From NCBI GenBank assembly GCA_037013685.1, contig CM072894.1, positions 2,668,841 through 2,732,840 on the forward strand: a stretch of 64,000 nt of DNA, given 5' to 3'. The DNA comes from Acridotheres tristis (lineage: Eukaryota; Chordata; Aves; Passeriformes; Sturnidae). Below, in pieces: positions 61,401-64,000 of the stretch (position 1 is its first letter; each line of letters begins with the position of its first letter). A program made the translations under genes and the position numbers. The notes under the pieces were generated by a model. The model was not told the DNA's origin, searched no databases, and worked only from the letters and a program-made list of their open reading frames with translations.

Positions 61401-62142
61401 CGAGATAGTTACAATGTCTTTTAAAGCTAAACAGTCCAATAGAGAATTAACACCTATATTATTTATACTTTTGACCCAATAATGAAATTTCTGTGACCCT
61501 CAGTGCAGCACTGACTGTCCAACCAGAAACTACTGCCTGAAACCATGAAGAAGAAGGAAGATGAGCACTGAAAGAGACACCACCCAAAATCCTCCATCTT
61601 GTCCCATACCTATTACTGTATTATAAAAATCTCAAATTTAAGACCCTTCACATTTGAAATCACACACTTCTATTTAACTACACACCCATCATTTTAACTC
61701 CATCACTCAAATTTGGAGCCTTCTCCAAGGCTCCAGGTCAAAAGCAGTGTTCTCCTGGGGGTCAGTGCCAGAAAGCACAGAAAGCTCAAAAAAACCCAGA
61801 TTTCTGGGATCCAACATTTCCCTTTCTTTTGCCAGGTATCATTTTCAGGATGCCTTCAAGCTCTGGACACTCAGTCCATGGGGGCCTGTCCCTCCCTCCT
61901 GTGCTCAACTACACCATCAGGATGAGCAGCAGGATAACCCAAACCACCAACAGGATCCGGGAGCGCATCTGGACCGTGGGCCCACACAACTCCACCTCCC
62001 AGAGCCAGATTTACAGCAGGGCCTTCATCTACATCCAGGACAGCATTGAAAGGGCCATTATTGAACTGCAGACTGGCAAGAAACCAGAGGAAATTGCTGT
62101 TCAGGTCCAGGCCATGCCTTACCCCTGCTACAACAAGGATAT
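19405..62142 (+). CDS. ABCA12: ABCA12, N-terminal half (23 exons, 3' end outside window)
   Basis: Full-size ABC subfamily A lipid transporter. ABCA12 moves glucosylceramide and related lipids into lamellar bodies of keratinocytes, and its loss in humans causes harlequin ichthyosis (established). Seen here: a start codon in good context, a KNWL-type cytosolic N-terminus, one membrane helix (about residues 24-45), then about 2,390 residues of luminal/extracellular domain, and no ATPase domain yet. The exons add to 7,319 nt (2,439 codons plus 2 nt), with GT-AG introns and matching phase at all 22 junctions. Without exon 10 the encoded length is about 1,060 residues, close to where human ABCA12 reaches its second membrane helix, so exon 10 accounts for the excess. 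If the C-terminal half is of normal length, the whole protein would be near 3,970 residues. ABCA13 was considered, but exons 2-3 and 22-23 fit ABCA12 better. Exon numbers count coding exons from the start codon. Confidence 0.95.
22302..22518 (+). mobile_element. CR1 LINE 3' fragment in intron 1
   Basis: Sense orientation: GAAATTCTTCCCTGTGAGGG, AGCCTGGCACAGATTTCCCA, CCTGCCCATGGCAGGGGGT and a diverged AACCAAAACCATT near the end. Non-coding relic. Confidence 0.88.
22770..22791 (+). repeat. Poly-A run in intron 1
   Basis: About 22 uninterrupted A residues. No recognisable gene copy or SINE body lies directly upstream, so it is listed only as a simple repeat. Confidence 0.9.
23220..23313 (+). CDS. 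ABCA12: ABCA12 coding exon 2 (first transmembrane helix)
   Basis: Encodes VWSFVLISWPVVVFIILAII followed by RLKFPPEPQEN. The hydrophobic run is the first membrane-spanning helix, and the KFPP motif that follows is conserved at the start of the ABCA12 luminal domain. The acceptor is TTTTATAG and the donor T|GTAAGT. The exon ends in phase 1, supplying the first base of the cysteine codon completed in exon 3. Confidence 0.95.
24177..24245 (-). mobile_element. Short CR1 LINE 3'-end fragment in intron 2
   Basis: The + strand carries AGAACCATAGAATGGTTTGG and CTTGGAAGGGACCTTAAAGG, the reverse complement of the CR1 3' terminus. Only about 70 bp remain recognisable. Confidence 0.75.
25394..25413 (+). 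repeat. Poly-T run in intron 2
   Basis: About 20 uninterrupted T residues. No associated element is recognised. Confidence 0.9.
29365..29525 (+). mobile_element. CR1 LINE internal fragment in intron 2
   Basis: Contains GCTGCAGTGAGGTGGGGATC, GAAAGGAAATGGCCTTAAAT and GAGGAGGGTCAGATTAGATA followed by TTAGAAAAA. This is the CR1 3'-UTR block that normally precedes the terminal 300 bp. The terminal part is missing here. Confidence 0.8.
34790..34880 (+). mobile_element. CR1 LINE 3'-end fragment in intron 2
   Basis: Contains GGGAGGTGTCCCTGCCATGG, TTGGAACTGGACAACCTTC and CCAAGCCAAACCATTGTATG in sense orientation. It ends about 210 bp upstream of exon 3. Confidence 0.82.
35092..35239 (+). CDS. ABCA12: ABCA12 coding exon 3
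   Basis: Encodes CYLAPRNLPSAGFFPFLQ (cysteine split with exon 2) and then TVLCDSDARCKGTPYTPEDL. This is nearly identical to the membrane-proximal part of mammalian ABCA12 and is the strongest single piece of evidence for the gene's identity. It carries several cysteines likely to form disulfides in the lumen. The acceptor is TTCTTCCTCCAG and the donor CT|GTAAGG. The exon ends in phase 2 and follows the longest intron in the window (11.8 kb). Confidence 0.95.
37430..37518 (+). CDS. ABCA12: ABCA12 coding exon 4
   Basis: Encodes a serine-rich, poorly conserved luminal stretch containing AEVPESRNASL, which aligns with the QVPERRHASL region of human ABCA12. The acceptor follows a long pyrimidine run (TTTCCCCCAG) and the donor is CTGG|GTAGGT. 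It enters in phase 2 and leaves in phase 1, matching both neighbours. Identity rests mainly on position, phase and that short match. Confidence 0.85.
38555..38664 (+). CDS. ABCA12: ABCA12 coding exon 5
   Basis: Encodes 36 full codons after a split alanine and ends SRTHMFNNILSFGK. It contains two N-glycosylation sequons (NIS, NLT). The acceptor is TTATTGCAG and the donor AAG|GTAAGT. The sequence is weakly conserved against mammalian ABCA12, but it lies between well-supported exons and joins in frame. Confidence 0.82.
39398..39583 (+). CDS. ABCA12: ABCA12 coding exon 6
   Basis: Encodes 62 residues including GTLRALLCQVLSWYL and CSTNSSLLESFAQEFRTQLS. The second motif aligns with the CLSNMTLLESSLQELNKQFS region of human ABCA12. 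The acceptor is TCCTTTCAG and the donor CAG|GTGAGT, phase 0 on both sides. It is more GC-rich than exons 4 and 5. Confidence 0.92.
40328..40372 (+). repeat. 21-bp tandem duplication before exon 7
   Basis: CTTCTGGTTCTTAAATAATTT occurs twice back to back, followed by a partial third copy (CTT). It lies 17-62 bp upstream of the exon 7 boundary, over the expected branch-point and pyrimidine region of intron 6. Confidence 0.95.
40390..40568 (+). CDS. ABCA12: ABCA12 coding exon 7
   Basis: Encodes the segment with VKEIVSFLTLISQVQNDTSL and LAPHVFQDNMHLRDINVFLQ. It corresponds to human FQEIVRMLSFFSQVQEQ and PNVFQNDTSLSNLF. The acceptor is TTGTAAAG and the donor AG|GTAAAA, and the exon ends in phase 2. 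A 21-bp direct duplication lies 18 bp before the exon. Confidence 0.93.
43481..43593 (+). CDS. ABCA12: ABCA12 coding exon 8
   Basis: Encodes SVVLAAQNVSASLVSDDRFE and TVQNEVTDSPHSLNCLEQ. It aligns with the SVLLVVQKVYPRFATNEGF region of human ABCA12. The acceptor is CCTCTTTCAG and the donor CAAG|GTAAGA. It enters in phase 2 and leaves in phase 1. In mammals, as I recall, the protein passes almost directly from this segment to the part encoded here at the very end of exon 10. Confidence 0.92.
44687..44783 (+). CDS. ABCA12: ABCA12 coding exon 9 (ABCA13-like segment)
   Basis: Encodes 32 residues: DKARSWVTRFICNSFVHWKD then NHTLVSELEEVL plus a split arginine. I do not recognise it in mammalian ABCA12. 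The pattern A-x-SW-x-x-x-(F/Y)-x-x-x-FV-x-W resembles a segment of human ABCA13 that precedes its giant exons (recalled, not searched). The acceptor is TTTTTGTTGTAG and the donor GAG|GTGAGA. Only 128 bp separate it from exon 10, which suggests the two are inherited as a module. Confidence 0.85.
44912..49051 (+). CDS. ABCA12: ABCA12 coding exon 10: giant 4.1-kb exon, extracellular repeat domain
   Basis: A single open exon of 4,140 nt (1,380 codons, predicted residues about 362-1742), phase 2 at both ends, with acceptor TTCCCCTCCAG and donor CACG|GTGAGT. The product is helix-rich in appearance, hydrophilic, without a membrane segment, and carries about 45 N-X-S/T sequons by eye. Three tandem units begin at EAIQKHLHRLKG (residue 384), QAIQKTLNILKD (673) and QAMQRGSSALKG (1306). 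They share a downstream pattern of hydrophobic positions and a GM(K/N)-x-x-H motif. Units 2 and 3 share a 641-bp near-identical tract. The exon ends with TLSPASL, matching human TLSPSSL, which anchors it to ABCA12. Mammalian ABCA12 lacks the rest, and ABCA13 is known for giant exons at a similar place. It probably forms a large glycosylated extension of the first extracellular domain. Its function is unknown. Confidence 0.93.
46065..46705 (+). repeat. Near-identical intragenic repeat, copy A (unit 2)
   Basis: 641 bp inside exon 10, in frame (predicted residues about 747-960), running from CTGCAG to CTGGGA. The copy at 47961-48601 lies exactly 1,896 bp (632 codons) away with no indel. I count five mismatches, at 46217, 46297, 46374, 46413 and 46494 and their partners 1,896 bp downstream. 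One is silent and four change the residue (S/F, M/V, E/Q, S/A). The tract holds four cysteines, in NCSF, SPCK, LSCL and ASCP. Confidence 0.97.
47961..48601 (+). repeat. Near-identical intragenic repeat, copy B (unit 3)
   Basis: Partner of 46065-46705 at about 99.2% identity (5 mismatches in 641). Immediately upstream, the two units are still recognisable at protein level (SIYNLTHLLL against IVYNFSQLLL) but diverged at DNA level. Immediately downstream, similarity also drops sharply (DGLPVFF against DNLAMLS). The sharp edges inside otherwise old repeats point to gene conversion. A collapsed or artificially duplicated assembly seems less likely because the flanks are unique. Confidence 0.97.
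49658..49773 (+). CDS. ABCA12: ABCA12 coding exon 11
   Basis: Encodes FLFLEFENTILQVTANNSYN and PYLMCLINAVEAEDGELT. It aligns with human LLILENFEDALLNISANSPY and IPYLACVRNV. The acceptor is TTATTTTTCAG. The donor is CAG|GTGATC, weak at +5/+6. The chosen end gives phase 1 and joins exon 12 in frame with the expected length. Confidence 0.93.
50416..50522 (+). CDS. ABCA12: ABCA12 coding exon 12
   Basis: Encodes ENITLLLKQTHLKKDSFMQN, NTSEKH and SSIPELLKLK. It aligns with human ENLRLLQSTIRFKKSFLRNG and VPEVLKSK. The acceptor is CCCCCTGCACAG and the donor AAA|GTGAGT. It enters in phase 1 and leaves in phase 0. Two sequons are visible (NIT, NTS). Confidence 0.92.
51833..51848 (+). repeat. Short (AT)n microsatellite in intron 12
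   Basis: About seven AT units. A similar short (TA)n run is at about 63200-63216. Confidence 0.85.
51973..52226 (+). CDS. ABCA12: ABCA12 coding exon 13
   Basis: Encodes 84 codons beginning ISHLRDLTALLCDYESF, with VPFGELCEQ, LLRAAELSSQLV and LQNVLIGDA. It aligns along its length with the human segment LSQLRNLTELLCESETF to LLTGDPSKINL. The acceptor is CCTTTGAAG and the donor TG|GTGAGG, ending in phase 2. Three cysteine positions are shared with mammals. Confidence 0.94.
52337..52449 (+). CDS. ABCA12: ABCA12 coding exon 14
   Basis: Encodes LQENVPEIAFFQEIPQYMAT and LNSMLNITEGLTDSNKQ after a split tryptophan. It corresponds to the human stretch ending IPIIEAMLHVNNSADASEKP. The acceptor is TTCTAATTCAG. 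The donor is CAAG|GTACTC, weak beyond position +3. Phase 1 at the end fits exon 15. Intron 13 before it is only 110 bp. Confidence 0.9.
52886..53010 (+). CDS. ABCA12: ABCA12 coding exon 15
   Basis: Encodes LRDVFKNVDQLKEDLRNTTG then MSTASIDALL and ends FPENSSQ. Strong match to human MFKNVEELKEDLRRTTGMSN. The acceptor is TCATTCCAG and the donor CAG|GTAAGC, ending in phase 0. Confidence 0.95.
53788..53961 (+). CDS. ABCA12: ABCA12 coding exon 16
   Basis: Encodes LISQVLQLESCS, VVVQELCSLPLPERTRRTYL and LGVTLLRHLDIYNFLYK. It aligns with human IISQVFWLHSC and LSERSRQSYLIGLTLLHYLN. The acceptor is GCACACCCAG and the donor AAG|GTTAGT, phase 0 on both sides. Confidence 0.95.
54109..54135. repeat. Perfect inverted repeat in intron 16
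   Basis: Two 12-bp arms (ATATCCATGCTG and its complement) around a 3-bp loop TGA. It could form a small hairpin. No function is recognised. Confidence 0.9.
54847..55011 (+). CDS. ABCA12: ABCA12 coding exon 17
   Basis: Encodes MFFPKELQKPMDKMLGLLTK and GIDPLLQAIHSLKKLRQS, ending MPLTK. It aligns with human VFFPRKDQKPVEKMMELF and PLLDKMRSLKQM. The acceptor is CCTCTTGCAG and the donor AAG|GTATGT, phase 0. The first codon is ATG, but it is an internal exon, not a start. Confidence 0.95.
55163..55268 (+). mobile_element. CR1 LINE 3'-end fragment in intron 17
   Basis: Contains GGCTGGATGGGGCTGCTGGC, AGGTGTCCCTGACCATGGC and TCTTCCAACCCAAACCATTC TGTGCTTCT in sense orientation. Confidence 0.83.
56026..56227 (+). 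CDS. ABCA12: ABCA12 coding exon 18
   Basis: Encodes ALFKPNNSRITHGTFKSMSK, VLCNQEITPLFFESLLPDFG and VQKLMRKYGIPQDS. The KYGIP-x-(D/N)S motif and the spacing of the single cysteine match human ABCA12. The acceptor is TCTTTTCTGCAG and the donor CCA|GTAAGT, ending in phase 1. Confidence 0.94.
56817..56956 (+). CDS. ABCA12: ABCA12 coding exon 19
   Basis: Encodes PFCLSFYLDLVKTPTGALIW and SFLKPMVLGKILFTPDTPET, then RAIMGK. The FLKPM-(L/V)-LG-(K/R)-IL core is one of the most conserved parts of the ABCA12/ABCA13 first extracellular domain. The acceptor is TCCCCTTGCAG and the donor AAG|GTATGG. It enters in phase 1 and ends in phase 0. Confidence 0.95.
57513..57632 (+). CDS. ABCA12: ABCA12 coding exon 20
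   Basis: Encodes SNATLEHMAELALKSQEWLD and QSPVIMNSLTKLNQTVPMIK. It aligns with human SNVTLRQLAELREKSQEWMD and LLNQAIPML. The acceptor is TTCTTTTGTAG and the donor AAG|GTATGA, phase 0. Confidence 0.95.
58741..58831 (+). CDS. ABCA12: ABCA12 coding exon 21
   Basis: Encodes NALQNPFVQVFIKLMVDLDA and AELLSQINEL. It aligns with human NTLRNPFVQVFVKFSVGLDA and VELLKQIDEL. The acceptor is TTGTTGATAG and the donor CTGG|GTAAGT, ending in phase 1. Confidence 0.96.
60172..60351 (+). CDS. ABCA12: ABCA12 coding exon 22
   Basis: Encodes DIRLELQSNADIVDQLNTLA, ALAVNVSSCVSFNRIQPVQD and LDEMEAVAKELFLKNELFA. It is very close to human NIDIIDQLNTLSSLTVNISS and includes the conserved NVSSC sequon and cysteine. The acceptor is TTTTTCCCTAG and the donor GCAA|GTATGT, ending in phase 1. 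Confidence 0.96.
60659..60785 (-). mobile_element. CR1 LINE fragment in intron 22
   Basis: The + strand reads AGAGAATCATTCAGGAAGGT and TTGGAAAAGACCTTTAAGAT with a CTCAAGTCCAA continuation. It is a reverse-complemented CR1 3' end of the same AAGACCT type as at 16167-16322. Confidence 0.75.
61259..61816. mobile_element. LTR-like dispersed repeat, copy 2 (intron 22)
   Basis: About 557 bp, same orientation as copy 1 at 13237-13744. It ends GGGATCCAACA at 61816, 19 bp before the exon 23 boundary. The start is diverged and lacks a clear TG. It is probably an old solo LTR of an endogenous retroelement, but family assignment needs a repeat library. Confidence 0.6.
61836..62142 (+). CDS. ABCA12: ABCA12 coding exon 23 (last exon in window)
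   Basis: Encodes IIFRMPSSSGHSVHGGLSLP, PVLNYTIRMSSRITQTTNRI and IYIQDSIERAIIELQTGKKP, then VQAMPYPCYNKD. The last two blocks are nearly identical to mammalian ABCA12 and lie just before the second membrane helix. The acceptor is TCTTTTGCCAG and the donor GATAT|GTAAGT, ending in phase 2. The end of an LTR-like repeat lies 19 bp upstream of the first exon base. The following exon, expected to begin the main membrane domain, is not in the window. Confidence 0.96.
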
Positions 62143-63585
62143 GTAAGTTTGGGTGGCTTTTCGCTTCATGTTTTGTGTCAACTCATCTTATCTGGTGGAG
62201 TTCACCAGCTCTGCTGGTTTTCTTCATACCATAGCATAAAAATCACTTAATTCTGTTCATTTGGGTTTTTTTCTCAAGGGGTTTAACAAAACTCTAAGAT
62301 GGTCTGTTTAGTTTTCCTAATCTTTTGTTTTCTGTGCTGTCTTTATACATGGATTGTAGTGGTAACTGTAAGTTTTACAGCAGGTAAAATTCCCTGCCCC
62401 TGTTTGATTACACATAATGGGGTTGAGAGTTGGCAGAACTTGGGTTAAATACGAGTCTTGGCTTGTTCTGCAGGTGTTCACATGCAGACAATGCAGCAGA
62501 ACTTGGAAAATGGATTTATTGGGGAAAAAAGAATGCCTAGGTTTATGAGCTTTATGGTGGCCAAACTGAGTGGAAAACACATAGGGAAGGGATTTCAGTG
62601 TCCATCAGGGACCACTGGAGGATGTTCAGCAAGAAGTATTGAGAGATGTGAAGGTCACTGTGCCCTGACTGAGGGTCTCCCTTGGAGCAAAAGGATAGGC
62701 TGGATCTAGGAGCTTTTCCTATTGAAAAACATTCAAGCCAACAGAGTGAGGCAAAAGATTTTTTTGGAAGCTATAAGATATCATTTAGGAGCCACATCAG
62801 ACCTGCTAATCTCCTGTGTCAGCTGTCACTGAAGAGAGCTGGAGACCTATAACCTCAGGGCAGCAGCATGTGAAGTGCCCATCAGGATATACAGGCAGGA
62901 AGCATCCAAACCCAGTTCTGCAGCAAATTCCTGGCTTATTGCTGAGAGAGGCTTTTGTGCAGTGATGGACTGGCTGCTGGAAGCACTGACTCCAGTGCTG
63001 TCTGCTCCTTTTTGTTCTTGGGCTGCTGGGAAAACCACTTGCCTTTGGGTTTCCCTCCCCAGCCTGGGTTCAGAGAGATCTGTTTCCTCAATTATTAAAA
63101 TACCTCATAGCTTTGGATTTGCATCCAGCAGAAATCATCACAAAATGCCTGCTTATCAATTGTTATTGCACAGTTGTCATCCTGTAGAGAAAAGGGAGAA
63201 ATATATATATATATAAACCAGTGCACAAAAGAAGTTGGGCTCTGCTGAATTTTTAGGGGCCTTTCCTGGTTCTTTATAAATAAGGCTTCATTTGCATGGA
63301 AGCATTTCCTAAAACGCTGGTTTATAGCAAATTTTCAGCTTTACAGGTCAAAAAAACCCCCCAAACAAATGTAATGTTCATTTCTCACTGTTACTGTACA
63401 TTATTCCAGCAATAACACTGATTATGGGCTTTAAACTAGGTTTAGAAATTAAGGAGGAAAGCATAAGCCTTGCAGATGCAATGAAAGGAATCTCCTACTA
63501 TAAAAACTTGCTTTCCATGGCAAAAGGAGAAATTTATTGTTGGCTACTGTTTTGGTTGGTTGGTTTTTTTTGGTTTTGGTGGTTT

Positions 63586-63616
<31 letters not shown>

Positions 63617-64000
63617 GTGGGTTTTTGTTGTTATTGCTTTTTTTTTTTATTTTATTTACACATGTGGCACTGGAAGAAGGTTTTAATTAAAGTGAGGAGC
63701 CAAGAAATGTAACCTGGATCTGCATTGCCTGTCCTGTGGGGTGGTAGAACAGACAATCTGTAGGAAAGCATCCATATCTAGACTCCAACAGCAGGAAATA
63801 TGGCCTGATCATGAAATTTGGCCATTATATCTGTGAACAGAACTGGGAATTATGGCTGGCTGCTGGGATGTTTCCAAATGGCAAGCAGCCCATCAGAGAG
63901 CCACTGCCCATGGCTCTTCCTGCTCCTGCCAGTGGTGCTGCTGAGCAAGGAAATCCCTCTGCAACTTAAAAAAAAATAAAAAAAGATTCTGAGGAGTCAG
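62143..64000 (+). other. ABCA12: ABCA12 intron 23, open at window end
   Basis: Starts with a consensus GTAAGT donor. I looked for the next exon, which should encode the second membrane helix of ABCA12, in the remaining 1.86 kb and did not find it. Simple T/G repeats lie at 63548-63660. Confidence 0.8.
63548..63660 (+). repeat. T/G-rich simple repeat including (GTTTT)n
   Basis: Low-complexity tract with GGTTTTTTTT blocks and about five GTTTT units followed by poly-T. A shorter (GTTTT)n also occurs near 23498-23525. It lies in the open intron 23. Confidence 0.9.

Larger units (their letters stand above)
58832..61835 (+). other. ABCA12: ABCA12 introns 21-22
   Basis: Introns at 58832-60171 and 60352-61835. 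Intron 22 carries a CR1 fragment and the second LTR-like repeat, which together occupy nearly half of it. Intron 21 shows nothing recognisable. Confidence 0.85.

Noticed and set aside
19405..62142. The gene as ABCA13 rather than ABCA12
   Set aside because: The giant exon suggested ABCA13, but exons 2-3, 11-13, 15-17 and 20-23 align much better with ABCA12, including length and motif order.
63424..63690. 88-codon + strand frame near the window end
   Set aside because: Its second half translates a T/G simple repeat into a run of hydrophobic residues. It is not the expected ABCA12 membrane exon.

Overview
This is vertebrate nuclear DNA, almost certainly from a bird and possibly a passerine. It has a widely spaced exon/intron layout with canonical splice sites, fragments of the avian LINE CR1 on both strands, and moderate-to-low GC. 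It contains no prokaryotic operons, CRISPR array, rRNA or viral genome. The only gene I can support is ABCA12 on the + strand. It encodes the ABC transporter that loads glucosylceramide and other lipids into epidermal lamellar bodies for the skin permeability barrier. I chose ABCA12 over its closest paralogue ABCA13 because exons 2-3 (signature CYLAPRNLPSAGFFPFLQ), 18-19 (KYGIP, FLKPM) and 22-23 (DQLNTL, SIERAIIELQTG, PYPC) match the ABCA12 N-terminal half as I remember it.

Layout. 1-19404 is intergenic or 5'-flanking DNA with CR1 pieces and one LTR-like repeat, and no other gene is recognisable. The start codon is at 19405. I placed 23 coding exons between 19405 and 62142. All 22 junctions have GT-AG ends and compatible reading phase, giving about 2,440 codons without a stop. 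The window ends in an open intron, so transmembrane helices 2-12 and both nucleotide-binding domains lie downstream. Exons 1-2 encode the cytosolic N-terminus and first membrane helix. Exons 3-23 encode the first large luminal/extracellular domain.

The most unusual part is exon 10 (44912-49051). It is a single 4,140-nt, phase-symmetric exon of 1,380 codons. As far as I recall, mammalian ABCA12 has only about 15-20 residues at this place, so the predicted bird protein has a first extracellular domain more than twice the mammalian length. The exon is built of three diverged tandem units. Inside units 2 and 3 lies a 641-bp tract that differs at only 5 positions, while the flanking repeat sequence is deeply diverged, as expected for recent intragenic gene conversion. 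The exon encodes about 45 N-glycosylation sequons, and its only cysteines lie in the two converted tracts. Exon 9 resembles an ABCA13 segment, so exons 9-10 may be an ancestral ABCA12/13 module lost in mammalian ABCA12. That polarity is inference.

Other structure: a second copy of the LTR-like repeat ends 19 bp before the exon 23 boundary. A 21-bp tandem duplication sits just before the exon 7 acceptor. The introns carry short CR1 remnants and simple repeats.
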